This document shows, one piece after another, positions 17,752 through 26,105 of a stretch of DNA of 64,000 bases. Under the pieces are notes generated by a model. That model was not told where the DNA came from. It saw only the letters and a list, made by a program, of their open reading frames with translations, and ran no database searches. The stretch comes from Microbacterium sp. BH-3-3-3. Its GTDB lineage: Bacteria; Actinomycetota; Actinomycetes; Actinomycetales; Microbacteriaceae. The stretch is taken from contig NZ_VEFS01000002.1 of assembly GCF_007679045.1 (NCBI RefSeq), positions 62,001 through 126,000 of the forward strand. The letters run 5' to 3'. Every line of letters starts with the position of its first letter. The stretch's first letter is position 1. The position numbers and the translations under genes are program-made.

Positions 17752-18636
17752 TCAGCCCTTCACGGCGCCGGTGAGGCCGCCGACGATCCGACGCTCGAAC
17801 ACGCTGAAGAACAGCAGAGCGGGGATCATCGACAGCGAGGTGAATGCGAGCACGCGCGCGGTGTCGACGGAGTACTGGGAGGCGAACGCCTGCGTTCCGA
17901 GAGGCAGCGTGAAGGCGGCCTCGTTGTTGAGGATGAACAGCGGGAGCATGTACGAGTTCCAGCTGTTGACGAAGGCCAGGATGCCGACGGTCACCACCGC
18001 GGGGACGGCGAGGGGCAGCACCATGCGCCAGAAGAACCCGAGGCGGCCGAGCCCGTCGATCGAGGCGGCTTCCTGCAGCTCTTTCGGGATGGCCGCGAGG
18101 AAGGGCGACAGGATGATGATCGTCAGCGGCAGGGCGAAGGCGATCTGCGGCACGATGACGCCCGCCAGCGAGTTCATCAGGCCGAGATTGCGCACGAGGA
18201 TGTACAGCGGGGTGATGGCGACCGTCATCGGGAACATCAGGCCGGCGGTGAACAGCGCGAAGACCGCGCCGCGGCCGCGGAAGCGGTAGCGCGCCAGGGC
18301 GTACGCGGCCATCAAGCCGAGGGCGACGACGAAGACCGTGGTGGCGATCGCCGCGATCGCGGAGTTGCCGACCTGGCCCCAGAAGATGGGGCTGGCGAGC
18401 ACATCGGCGTAGTTCTGCCAGTTCCAGGTGGTCGGGAAGCCGGCCGGGTCGACGGTGATCTCGGCGTTCGAGCGGAAGCCGCCGAGGATGATGTAGACCA
18501 CCGGGGCCAGCATCATGCCGATCAGCAGCAGGGCGACGAAGCCGACGAGCACCGAGGTGGAGCGCTTCGCCCCGGCGGGGGAGCGCAGCGTCGAGCGCGG
18601 GGCCTTGGGGGCCACGAGGGTGGCGGTGGCGGTCAT
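17752..18636 (-). CDS. ABC sugar transporter permease (MalG-type)
   Basis: A 294-residue inner-membrane protein with six predicted helices, beginning VLVGFVALLLIGMMLAPVVY. The cytoplasmic EAA loop ELQEAASIDGLGRLGFFWRMVLP that docks the ATPase is clear. This is the second permease of a carbohydrate-uptake-1 importer. ATG at 18636 overlaps the preceding permease stop by 4 bp (ATGA). Upstream in-frame sequence to 19422 is the shadow of that gene. No ATP-binding gene is in the operon, so a shared MsiK-type ATPase elsewhere probably powers it. Confidence 0.93.
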   Translation of the reverse strand: MTATATLVAPKAPRSTLRSPAGAKRSTSVLVGFVALLLIGMMLAPVVYIILGGFRSNAEITVDPAGFPTTWNWQNYADVLASPIFWGQVGNSAIAAIATTVFVVALGLMAAYALARYRFRGRGAVFALFTAGLMFPMTVAITPLYILVRNLGLMNSLAGVIVPQIAFALPLTIIILSPFLAAIPKELQEAASIDGLGRLGFFWRMVLPLAVPAVVTVGILAFVNSWNSYMLPLFILNNEAAFTLPLGTQAFASQYSVDTARVLAFTSLSMIPALLFFSVFERRIVGGLTGAVKG

Positions 18637-19646
18637 TCGGAACCTCCGGTGAGGGCGCCGGCGGTGTCGCGCCGCAGCACGAAACGCTGGTAGATGAGCG
18701 CGACGGCGAGCGAGATGAGGAACATCACCACGGCCACGGCGCTGCCGTAGCCGAAGCTGCCCGCGTTGCGGCCGTTGGCGACCATGTAGGTGGCCATGGT
18801 CGAGGTGCCGGCGGTCGAGGCGACGTACTGGCCCCAGATGATCCAGACGAGGTCGAACAACTGCAGCGAGCCGATGATCGACAGGAACGCCCAGATGCGG
18901 ATCGTCGGACCCATCAGCGGCAGCACGATGTGGCGCTGGATCTGCCAGTACGAGGCGCCGTCGATCGCGGCGGCCTCGCTGAGCTCTTCGGGGATGCCCT
19001 GGAGTCCGGCGAGGAAGAGGATCACCGCGAAGCCGATGTACTTCCACGTGATGATGATCAGCAGCGTCCAGATCGCCAACGCCGGGTCGGAGATCCAATC
19101 GGCGCGGAGGGCGCCGAGCCCGATCTTCTCGAGCGCCCCGTTGAGCGCGCCGCCCGACTGCAGCATGAGGCCCCAGCCGAGACCGACGACGACCTCGGAG
19201 ATGACGTACGGCACGAAGATGAGCACGCGGATGAGCGACTGCGCCCGCATCTTGCGGTTCAGCAGCAGCGCGAGCCCGAGGGCGAGCGGCCCCTGCAGCA
19301 CGAGCGAGCCGATCACGATGAAGGCGTTGTGGCCGAGCGCCTCGTGGAACGCGGGATCGGTGAGGATCGTGACGTAGTTGCGGATGCCGACGAAGTCGAC
19401 GGGAGTGCCGAAGCCCGACCACTTGTAGAAGCCGTAGTACGCGGCCAGGGCGACGGGGAGGATGACGAACGACACGAACACCACCAGGGCGGGGCCCAGG
19501 AGGATCGCGAGTTCGCCGCGGATGCGCCAGTTCTCGAGCCGCCGCCGCGCGGGCGGCCGCCCGGCCGAGGGGGTGCGGTGCGCACCCTCCCCGGCCGGGC
19601 GGCGAGACCCGGCGTCGGTCGCCGAAGCGGCGAGCTGCGTGGTCAT
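18633..19646 (-). CDS. ABC sugar transporter permease (MalF-type)
   Basis: A 337-residue permease. A 43-residue basic N-terminus precedes helix 1 (ELAILLGPALVVFVSFVILP), with six helices in total. The EAA loop reads EELSEAAAIDGASYWQIQRHIVLP. It pairs with the permease at 17752 to form the channel. ATG at 19646 follows GAGGACACC and lies 11 bp after the binding-protein stop. It is part of the operon binding protein - permease - permease - GH3. Confidence 0.93.
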   Translation of the reverse strand: MTTQLAASATDAGSRRPAGEGAHRTPSAGRPPARRRLENWRIRGELAILLGPALVVFVSFVILPVALAAYYGFYKWSGFGTPVDFVGIRNYVTILTDPAFHEALGHNAFIVIGSLVLQGPLALGLALLLNRKMRAQSLIRVLIFVPYVISEVVVGLGWGLMLQSGGALNGALEKIGLGALRADWISDPALAIWTLLIIITWKYIGFAVILFLAGLQGIPEELSEAAAIDGASYWQIQRHIVLPLMGPTIRIWAFLSIIGSLQLFDLVWIIWGQYVASTAGTSTMATYMVANGRNAGSFGYGSAVAVVMFLISLAVALIYQRFVLRRDTAGALTGGSE

Positions 19647-19657
19647 GAGCGGTGTCC

Positions 19658-20944
19658 TCAGCGCGAGGCTGCGGCGTTGACGGCGTCGACGATGCCCTGC
19701 GGCGAGCCCTTGCCGGCGAACATGTCGACGACGGCGACGTTCAGCGCGTTGCCGACGTTCTGGCCGTAGAGGGTGTCGAGCCACACCGAGACGTAGGGCG
19801 CCTTCGAATAGGCCTCGAGCACCGACTTCAGCGCGGGGGTCGTCACCGCTCCCTCGGCCTCGCTCGAGGCGGGAAGGGTCTGGAAGGCCTTCGCGTACGC
19901 TTCCTGGTTCTCCTTGTTGACGAGGAAGTTCAAGAAGTCGGTGCACTGCGCGGGAGCGTTGACCCAGCACGAGTAGCCGTCGACGCCGCCCATCATGGCG
20001 CCGGGTTCGCCGTCGCCGCCCGAGACCTCGGGGAAGGGGAACCAGCCGAGGTCGGCCAGGGGCTGCTCGTCGGGGGTGAGCGAGGCGATCACGCCCGGGT
20101 CCCAGGCGCCCATGAGTTCCATGGCGGCCTGGTGGTTGGCCAGGAGACCCGCCGACGAACCGGCGCCCTGCTGGGCCGCGGTGGTGAGGAAGCCGTCGTT
20201 GAAGGGCTGCGTCGCGAGGAACGACTGCAGGTCTTCGCCGGCCTTCAGCCAGCACGGGTCGTCGAAGCTGCGGCTCGCGGCGGCGGAGTCGAGCACGTCC
20301 TTCGAGCAGGCGCGCAGCGCGAAGTTGTAGTACCAGTGGGCGGCGGGCCAGGCGTCCTTGGCGCCGACGGCGATCGGGGCCACCCCGGTCGCCTTGATCT
20401 TGGCGTTGGCCGCCTCGAGCTCGTCGATGGTCGTCGGCGCCGAGGTGACACCGGCGGCCGTGAGCAGGTCTTGCGAGGTGAAGATGCCGGAGGGCAGCAC
20501 GGCGACCGGCATGCCGTAGTTCTTGCCGTCGATCTCGAACGCCGACAGCGACGAGCCGAGGGCCGTCTTCGCGTCAGCCGAGATCTTGTCGGTCAGGTCC
20601 ATCGCCTGGCCGGCGGTGACGATGTCGGCGAGCTTGCCGCCGCCGCGGGCCATGAACAGGTCGGGGGCGTCGCCCGAGTTCAGGGCGGTCTGGAGCTTGC
20701 CGTCCATCTCCTCGTTCTGCACGGCCTGGATCTCGACGGTGACGCCCGGGTTCGCCGCCTCGAACGCGGCCGCGGTGTCTTCCCAGTACTTCTTGCCGTC
20801 GCCGGTCGTGGAGTTGTGCCAGAGCGTCAGGGTGACGCTGCCGTCGGCGTTCTGGCCGCTGCCGCCGCCTGCGGCGCAACCGCCGAGCGCGAGGGTGCCG
20901 GCGACGGCGAGGGCCGCTCCGGCGAGGATCTTGCGCGTGTTCAT
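19658..20944 (-). CDS. Sugar-binding lipoprotein of the ABC importer
   Basis: A 428-residue extracellular solute-binding protein. The N-terminus MNTRKILAGAALAVAGTLAL ends in the lipobox LGGC, with Cys23 as the lipidated residue, followed by a Gly/Ser linker. The body shows family 1 features (VTLTLWHNSTTGDGKKYWED, NSGDAPDLFMARGG, GVDGYSCWVNA). It captures oligosaccharide for the two permeases, and the GH3 gene in the operon suggests beta-linked xylo- or gluco-oligosaccharides. ATG at 20944 is the only start giving a proper signal peptide. It is divergent from the LacI gene across an AT-rich operator. Confidence 0.93.
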   Translation of the reverse strand: MNTRKILAGAALAVAGTLALGGCAAGGGSGQNADGSVTLTLWHNSTTGDGKKYWEDTAAAFEAANPGVTVEIQAVQNEEMDGKLQTALNSGDAPDLFMARGGGKLADIVTAGQAMDLTDKISADAKTALGSSLSAFEIDGKNYGMPVAVLPSGIFTSQDLLTAAGVTSAPTTIDELEAANAKIKATGVAPIAVGAKDAWPAAHWYYNFALRACSKDVLDSAAASRSFDDPCWLKAGEDLQSFLATQPFNDGFLTTAAQQGAGSSAGLLANHQAAMELMGAWDPGVIASLTPDEQPLADLGWFPFPEVSGGDGEPGAMMGGVDGYSCWVNAPAQCTDFLNFLVNKENQEAYAKAFQTLPASSEAEGAVTTPALKSVLEAYSKAPYVSVWLDTLYGQNVGNALNVAVVDMFAGKGSPQGIVDAVNAAASR

Positions 20945-21080
20945 GTGATGCCCGTTTCTCTTCGTCGAGGTGCGCCGCGGGGCGCGTCGGTGTGTGCGGC
21001 TGCTCTGCCGTTCGTGCGCTTCTCGGGGTCTGCTGCCCGCCGAGGTGTCAGCAGTGTCGCCCGGAGCCCGCTTCGTCGTC

Positions 21081-21100
21081 AAACGTTTTCGAAAATGATT
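21081..21100. promoter_or_regulatory. LacI-type operator between importer operon and its regulator
   Basis: A near-palindrome is centred at 21090/21091 with the perfect core TTTTCGAAAA (21086-21095) and matching outer bases in AAACGTTTTC/GAAAATGATT. It lies between the divergent binding-protein and LacI genes, next to the regulator's TAGGGT -10. The central CG is typical for LacI sites. Confidence 0.65.
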
Positions 21101-21121
21101 TCCACGCTAGGGTCGGATGCC

Positions 21122-22123
21122 ATGACGAGGCGAACCACCATCCACGACGTCGCCGCGGCGGCCGGGGTCTCGGTGGCCACGGTGTCGAAGGCCGTGAACG
21201 GCCGTTACGGCGTCTCGCCCGAGACCGTGGGCCGCGTGCTCGACGCGGTGAAGACCCTCGGCTACGAGTCGAGCCTCGTGGCCAGCAGCATGCGCTCGCG
21301 CCGCACGGGAGTGATCGGTGTGCTGGTGGCCGACATCGAGCCGTTCTCGGCGGAGATCCTCAAGGGTGTCGCGGGGGCCCTGTCCGACACCGGTTACGAC
21401 CTGCTCGCGTACACCGGAGCCCGTCGCGACGGCGAGGGCTGGGAGCGCCGCTCCCTGAGTCGGCTCAGCGGAACGCTCATCGACGCGGCGATCATCGTCA
21501 CCCCCACGGTGGTCAACGTCTCGAGCGACGTGCCGATCGTCGCGATCGATCCGCACACCGGACGCGGCGACGTGCCGACCGTCGAATCCGACAGCTTCAC
21601 CGGAGCTCAGCAGGCGGTGCACTACCTCGTGCAGCTCGGCCACCGCCGCATCGGTTTCATCGCCGGTCGCCCCGATCTGCGTTCGGCGGTGGCCCGCGCA
21701 TCGGGATACCGCGCGGGGCTCGCGGCCGCCGGCATCCCGTTCGATCCCGCGCTCGTGGGCGACGGACGGTACGAGCACGACGTCGCCCGCGAGGCCGCGC
21801 ACGCGATGCTCGCATTGCCCGACCCGCCCACCGCGGTATTCGCGGCGAACGACCTCTCGGCCCTGTCGATCGTCGAGGTCGCCGGCGAACGTGGTCTCCG
21901 CGTGCCCGACGACCTCTCGGTGGTCGGCTTCGACGACGTGCCCGAGGCCGCCCGCGCCCAACCCGCTCTCACGACGGTGCGCCAACCCATGAAGCGCTTG
22001 GGCGCTGAAGCCGTGCGCATCGTGCTGGCGCTGCTCGCCGGCGAGGAGCTGCCGGCCACGCACGTCGAGCTTCCGACGCGTCTGGTCGCGCGCGGGACGA
22101 CGGCGCCGCCGCGCGAGCGCTGA
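21122..22123 (+). CDS. LacI-family regulator of the GH3/ABC operon
   Basis: A 333-residue repressor. The helix-turn-helix TIHDVAAAAGVSVATVSKAVNG (residues 6-27) and hinge region SLVASSMRSRRTG are followed by the effector domain with IGVLVADIEPFSAEILKG, GHRRIGFIAGRPDLRSAVAR, FAANDLSALSIVEVA and VVGFDDVPEAARAQPALTTVRQP. It is divergent from the importer, so autoregulation and oligosaccharide-released repression are likely. A TAGGGT -10 (21108-21113) only 8 nt before the ATG, without Shine-Dalgarno, suggests a leaderless mRNA. Upstream in-frame sequence belongs to the importer's opposite strand. Confidence 0.92.
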   Translation: MTRRTTIHDVAAAAGVSVATVSKAVNGRYGVSPETVGRVLDAVKTLGYESSLVASSMRSRRTGVIGVLVADIEPFSAEILKGVAGALSDTGYDLLAYTGARRDGEGWERRSLSRLSGTLIDAAIIVTPTVVNVSSDVPIVAIDPHTGRGDVPTVESDSFTGAQQAVHYLVQLGHRRIGFIAGRPDLRSAVARASGYRAGLAAAGIPFDPALVGDGRYEHDVAREAAHAMLALPDPPTAVFAANDLSALSIVEVAGERGLRVPDDLSVVGFDDVPEAARAQPALTTVRQPMKRLGAEAVRIVLALLAGEELPATHVELPTRLVARGTTAPPRER

Positions 22124-22179
22124 AGCGGGGCGTGCGGCCGGGGTCCCGGCATCCGGTGCCCCTGCCCTCACCCCTTGCG

Positions 22180-22214
22180 TGAGTGTCGAGATCGTCCGGG
22201 TGTTCTGGACGCTC
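22180..22214. repeat. Degenerate copy of the long-stem hairpin repeat
   Basis: The right arm TCCGGGTGTTCTGGACGCTC (22195-22214) is nearly intact. The left arm keeps only the outer GAGTGTC (22181-22187) and has lost its inner ACACCCGGA, leaving a short outer stem. It lies between the LacI and MarR genes, which are on the same strand. Confidence 0.55.
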
Positions 22215-22298
22215 AGCGGCCTGTCGTCGCCCGGGCGAGAGCGCCGACGAGCCCGCAAGGCGCGCCGCGACACCCCGCGGCTCCGGTACCGTCGAAGA

Positions 22299-22805
22299 AT
22301 GCCTACCGCGAGCAGTAAAGACGACGAGGTCGACCTCCTCATCGACGCCTGGTCGCAGCTGCTGCCCGAGGTCGACCTGACGCCCCTCGATGTGATGTCG
22401 CGCCTGCGCCGCGCGGCCTTCCACCTGTCGAAGCTGCGCGCCAAGGCCTTCGCGAGCGCCGGCATCGCCGTGTGGGAGTTCGACGTGCTCGCGGTGCTCC
22501 GCCGCGCGGGCACCGAGCTGAGCGCCACGCGCCTCATCACGGCCACCATGATCGGCAGCGCCGCCATGACCAACCGCCTCGACAAGCTCGCCGAGCGCGG
22601 CCTCGTGCACCGACGTCCCAATCCCTCCGACGGTCGGGCCATCCTCGTCGCGATCACCGCCGAGGGCATCGAGCGCGTGGACGCCGCGATGACCGAGCTC
22701 GTCCGTCTCGAGGCCGAGGCCCTGCGCGATGTCAGCCGCCAAGACCAGGCGCTGCTCGCGAGCGCGCTGCGCGTGCTGGCGGCCGGCGAGACGCACGAGG
22801 CGTGA
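22299..22805 (+). CDS. MarR-family regulator coupled to mmuM
   Basis: A 168-residue winged-helix protein: helices FHLSKLRAKAFASAGIAVWEFDVLAVLRRAG, recognition region SATRLITATMIGSAAMTNRLDKLAERGLV, and wing RRPNPSDGRAILVAIT, a typical MarR pattern. GTG of mmuM overlaps its stop (GTGA), so regulator and methyltransferase are coexpressed and the regulator may sense a sulfur compound. TACCGT (22287-22292) lies 6 nt before the ATG with no Shine-Dalgarno, indicating a leaderless transcript. In-frame sequence upstream to 22179 crosses a repeat and is not counted. Confidence 0.88.
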   Translation: MPTASSKDDEVDLLIDAWSQLLPEVDLTPLDVMSRLRRAAFHLSKLRAKAFASAGIAVWEFDVLAVLRRAGTELSATRLITATMIGSAAMTNRLDKLAERGLVHRRPNPSDGRAILVAITAEGIERVDAAMTELVRLEAEALRDVSRQDQALLASALRVLAAGETHEA

Positions 22806-23656
22806 CCGACTTCGCCACCGCTCTGACCCAGCGCCCCGTCGTCCTCGACGGCGGTCTCGGCACTCTGCTCGAGACGCGCGGCAACGACGTCACGAGCGAC
22901 CTGTGGTCGGCGCGCGTGCTGCGCGACGACCCCGACGAGGTGCGCGCCGCACACGCCGAATTCGTCACCGCGGGCGCCGAGGTCGTGATCACCGCGTCGT
23001 ACCAGATCGGTTTCGGGGGAGAGATCCCGGATGCCGAGGTCGAGGCGTTGCTGCGCCGCTCGGTGACCGTGGCGCGCGACGCCGGCGCGGCGGTGGTCGC
23101 GGCATCCGTCGGTCCAGTCGGAGCGCTCCGCGCCGACGGCAGCGAGTACACCGGCGCGTACGGGCTGACCCTCGCCGAGCTGCGCGATGCCCACCGCCGA
23201 CGCCTGCACGTTCTCGCGGATGCCGGGGCCGACGTCCTGGCGATCGAGACGATCCCCTCGCCGCTCGAGGTGGAGGCCCTCGCGCTCGAGCTCGCCGCGC
23301 TCGACATGCCGGCCTTCGTCAGCCTTTCGGCCGACAGCACCGGTTTCGCGGGACGCGGAGCGCTCGCCGCGGCACTGCGCGAAGCGGCATCCGCCCCGGG
23401 AGTCGTCGCAGTGGGGGTCAACTGCTGCGCCCCCGGCTCGGTGCTGCCCGCCCTCGCGGATGCGCCCGACCTGCCGCTGGTGGTCTACCCCAACACGGGC
23501 GAGACGTGGGAGGCCGCGACGCGCACCTGGCACGGCGGAGCTGCCCCGCTCGCCGACGACGCTCCCGCGTGGGTCGCCGCCGGCGCGCGTCTGGTGGGCG
23601 GATGCTGCCGGTCGAGGCCCGCCGACATCGCCGCGATCGCGGCCGCGGTGCGCTGA
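22802..23656 (+). CDS. mmuM: Homocysteine S-methyltransferase
   Basis: A 284-residue zinc methyltransferase that makes methionine from homocysteine, usually with S-methylmethionine as donor. The N-terminal VVLDGGLGTLLETRG, the barrel motif ITASYQIGF, and the zinc ligands Cys in GVNCCAPGS and the Cys pair in LVGGCCRSRPADI identify the family. GTG at 22802 overlaps the MarR stop. S-methylmethionine is a plant metabolite, in keeping with the pentose genes in the window. A hairpin terminator follows. Confidence 0.9.
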   Translation: MTDFATALTQRPVVLDGGLGTLLETRGNDVTSDLWSARVLRDDPDEVRAAHAEFVTAGAEVVITASYQIGFGGEIPDAEVEALLRRSVTVARDAGAAVVAASVGPVGALRADGSEYTGAYGLTLAELRDAHRRRLHVLADAGADVLAIETIPSPLEVEALALELAALDMPAFVSLSADSTGFAGRGALAAALREAASAPGVVAVGVNCCAPGSVLPALADAPDLPLVVYPNTGETWEAATRTWHGGAAPLADDAPAWVAAGARLVGGCCRSRPADIAAIAAAVR

Positions 23657-23674
23657 GCGGGCCCTCCACCGTCT

Positions 23675-23737
23675 GCGTGAGGGGTCACGAAGTGTCGCTT
23701 CGAGAGGCTTCCAGCGACCGATCGTGACCCCTCACGC
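23675..23737. terminator. Long hairpin between convergent mmuM and aldR
   Basis: GCGTGAGGGGTCACGA (23675-23690) pairs perfectly over 16 bp with TCGTGACCCCTCACGC (23722-23737). An inner GTCGCT/AGCGAC stem extends it. It likely terminates both genes. There is no T-run. Confidence 0.65.
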
Positions 23738-23747
23738 GGGGGCGGGC

Positions 23748-24221
23748 TCAGTCGAAGTCCGCGGCCAGGGCGTTGCGGTGGTACTCGAAGATGATGCTCG
23801 TGCGCGTCGAGGCGACGCTGTGCCGAGCCGAGAGGTGGTCGACGACGAAGCGGCGCACGGCCGACGAATCGTCGACGGCGATGTGCACGAGGAAGTCGTC
23901 GGCGCCGCCGAGGAAGAACAGCTGGATCACGTCGGGGTGGCGGCGGATCTCGTGAGCGAACGCGCGGATGCTCTCCTGCCGCTGCCCCGGGCGCAGGGTG
24001 ACCCCGACGATCGCCTGCAGCCCGCGGCCGAGGCGGCTCTGGTCGACGGCTGCGTGGAACCCGGTGATGAGCCCGCGGTCGACGAGGCCCCGTAAGCGCG
24101 CATGGGCGGTGGATGCCGCGACCCCGAGCTCGTCGGCGAGGGCGGCGTTCGTCATGCGTGCGTCGGCCGACAGCAGTTCGATGATGCGCGCGTCGAGGGG
24201 GTGCAGGTCGTCGTCGGCCAC
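23748..24221 (-). CDS. aldR: Lrp/AsnC-family regulator of alanine dehydrogenase
   Basis: A 157-residue protein. The N-terminal helix-turn-helix is LDARIIELLSADARMTNAALADELGVAASTAHARLRGL. The RAM effector domain follows with LQAIVGVTLRPGQRQ, VIQLFFLGGADDFLVHIAVDD and TSIIFEYHR. GTG at 24221 has GAAGGA eight bases upstream. The longer frame to 24281 lacks this. It is divergent from ald with 155 bp between, the arrangement seen for AldR, which activates or represses ald in response to amino acids. The symbol rests on this synteny. Confidence 0.88.
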   Translation of the reverse strand: MADDDLHPLDARIIELLSADARMTNAALADELGVAASTAHARLRGLVDRGLITGFHAAVDQSRLGRGLQAIVGVTLRPGQRQESIRAFAHEIRRHPDVIQLFFLGGADDFLVHIAVDDSSAVRRFVVDHLSARHSVASTRTSIIFEYHRNALAADFD

Positions 24222-24376
24222 CGTAGATCCTTCGCGTCGGCGACCCCGGCGGGAGTCGTTTCGCCGATGATATCCCTGCACGAACGGCTGTAGCCGAAGG
24301 ATCTGCGCGGAAACACCACGGAAACACTCTTTTCTGCGATCCTCTCGGCAACGCTCATCCGCTCGAGGAGGAACCC

Positions 24377-25462
24377 ATGCGCGTGTCCGTGCCCACCGAG
24401 ATCAAGAACAATGAGAACCGCGTCGCCATGACGCCCGCGGGGGTCGATTCGCTCGTCCATCGCGGTCACGAGGTCTTCGTGCAGGCGGGTGCGGGTGAGG
24501 GCAGCGGCTTCTCCGACGAGCAGTACCGTGCGGCCGGTGCCGAGATCGTCGACACCGCCGAAGAGACCTGGGCGCGTGCCGAACTGCTCGTCAAGGTGAA
24601 GGAGCCCATCGCCCCCGAGTACGGCTTCCTGCGCCGCGACCTCACGCTCTTCACCTACCTGCACCTCGCCGCCGACCGACCGCTGACCGACGCCCTCATG
24701 ACCGCCGGCACCACGGCCGTGGCGTACGAGACCGTCCAGACCGCCGATCGGGCGCTGCCGCTGCTGGCCCCCATGAGCGAGGTGGCCGGGCGCCTGTCGA
24801 TCATCGAGGGCGCCCACCACCTGCTGCGCGCCTCGGGTGGGCGCGGTCTGCTCCCCGGCGGCGTGCCCGGCACCCCGCGGGCCAAGGTCGTCGTGATCGG
24901 CGGCGGCGTCGCGGGCGAGCACGCCGCGGCCAACGCCCTCGGACTCGGTGCCCGCGTCACGGTGATCGACATCTCGCTGCCCAAGCTCCGCCAGCTCGAG
25001 GAGCGCTTCGGCGGCGCGATCGAGACCCGCGCCTCGACCCGTCTCGAGATCGCCGAGCAGCTGTCCGACGCCGACCTCGTGATCGGCTCGGTGCTCATCC
25101 CCGGCGCCGCCGCCCCCAAGCTCGTCACCGACGACATGGTCGCCGCGATGAAGCCCGGCGCGGTGCTCGTCGACATCGCGATCGACCAGGGCGGCTGCTT
25201 CGAGGGCTCGCGCCCGACCACGCACGACGCACCCACCTTCCGCGTGCACGAGGCGCTGTACTACTGCGTGGCGAACATGCCCGGCGCGGTGCCGCACACC
25301 TCGACCCGGGCTCTGTCGAACGCCACCCTGCCGTACATCACGCGCATCGCCGAGCAGGGCTGGGAGGCAGCGGCATCCGCCGATCCTGCCCTCGCCAAGG
25401 GCCTGAACGTGCGCGCCGGGGTGGTCGTGAACGAGGGCGTCCGCGCGGCTTTCGACCTCTGA
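24377..25462 (+). CDS. ald: Alanine dehydrogenase
   Basis: Reversibly deaminates L-alanine to pyruvate and ammonia with NAD. The 361-residue length is typical. Substrate residues Lys75 (VKVKEP) and His96 (YLHLAAD) and the NAD motif VVIGGGVAGEHAA near residue 173 are intact. ITRIAEQGWEAA near the C-terminus also fits. It begins MRVSVPTEIKNNENRVAMTP, a family hallmark. GAGGAGG lies just before the ATG. Divergent aldR probably controls it. Downstream lies a large hairpin-repeat array. Confidence 0.96.
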   Translation: MRVSVPTEIKNNENRVAMTPAGVDSLVHRGHEVFVQAGAGEGSGFSDEQYRAAGAEIVDTAEETWARAELLVKVKEPIAPEYGFLRRDLTLFTYLHLAADRPLTDALMTAGTTAVAYETVQTADRALPLLAPMSEVAGRLSIIEGAHHLLRASGGRGLLPGGVPGTPRAKVVVIGGGVAGEHAAANALGLGARVTVIDISLPKLRQLEERFGGAIETRASTRLEIAEQLSDADLVIGSVLIPGAAAPKLVTDDMVAAMKPGAVLVDIAIDQGGCFEGSRPTTHDAPTFRVHEALYYCVANMPGAVPHTSTRALSNATLPYITRIAEQGWEAAASADPALAKGLNVRAGVVVNEGVRAAFDL

Positions 25463-25470
25463 TCCGCAGA

Positions 25471-26105
25471 GGTGGCTGAGCTTGTCGAAGTCACCGGGGT
25501 TGCCGCGGGTTCCGGTCCCTTCGACAGGCTCAGGGACCTGGGTTGCGCGAGGTGGCTGAGCTTGTCGAAGTCACCGGGGTGGCTGTGGGTTCTGGTCTCT
25601 TCGACAGGCTCAGGGACCTGGGTTGCGCAGAGGTGGCTGAGCTTGTCGAAGTCACCGGGGTGGCTGTGGGTTCTGGTCCCTTCGACAGGCTCAGGGACCT
25701 GGGTTGCGCAGAGGTGGCTGAGCTTGTCGAAGTCACCGGGGTGGCTGTGGGTTCCGGTCCCTTCAACAGGCTCAGGGACCTGGGTTGCGCGAGGGGGCTG
25801 CGGGTTGCGGTCCCTTCGACAGGCTCAGGGACCTGGGTTGCGCAGAGGTGGCTGAGCTTGTCGAAGTCACCGGGGTGGCTGTGGGTTCTGGTCCCTTCGA
25901 CACGCTCAGGGACCTGGGTTGCGCGAGGGGGCTGCGGGTTGCGGTCCCTTCGACAGGCTCAGGGACCTGGGTTGCGCAGAGGGGGCTGCGGGTTGCGGTC
26001 CCTTCGACGGGCTCAGGGACCTCGCGTTGCTCAGGGATCTCGCGTGGCTCAGGGACCTCGCGTGGCTCAGGGACCTCGCGTGGCTCGGGGACCTCGCGGG
26101 GCTCA
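25471..26105. repeat. Expanded array of hairpin repeats between ald and citB-like gene
   Basis: About 640 bp built from two 25-bp palindromic modules, GGTGGCT-N11-AGTCACC and GGTCCCT-N11-AGGGACC. They alternate in units of 80-81 bp (starts at 25471, 25551, 25632, 25713). Shorter units lacking the first module follow, and then a run of roughly 18-20-bp pieces with GGGACCTCGCG ends the array at 26025-26105. Each module has 7-bp arms and an 11-nt loop (TCGACAGGCTC or its complement). The array abuts the stop of the convergent regulator gene. Confidence 0.9.

Noticed and set aside
15943..18693. Very long plus-strand frame (916 codons) opposite the GH3 and permease genes
   Set aside because: It is the antisense shadow of G/C-rich genes. 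The minus-strand frames have clear families, while this one is Arg/Gly/His-rich without any motif.
19652..21121. In-frame N-terminal extension of the LacI regulator at 21122
   Set aside because: It would be antisense to the binding-protein gene. The helix-turn-helix starts right after ATG 21122, and a -10 box lies just before it.
25471..26105. Array considered as CRISPR
   Set aside because: Units are palindromic hairpins directly abutting each other. There are no unique spacers of constant length, and no cas genes are present.
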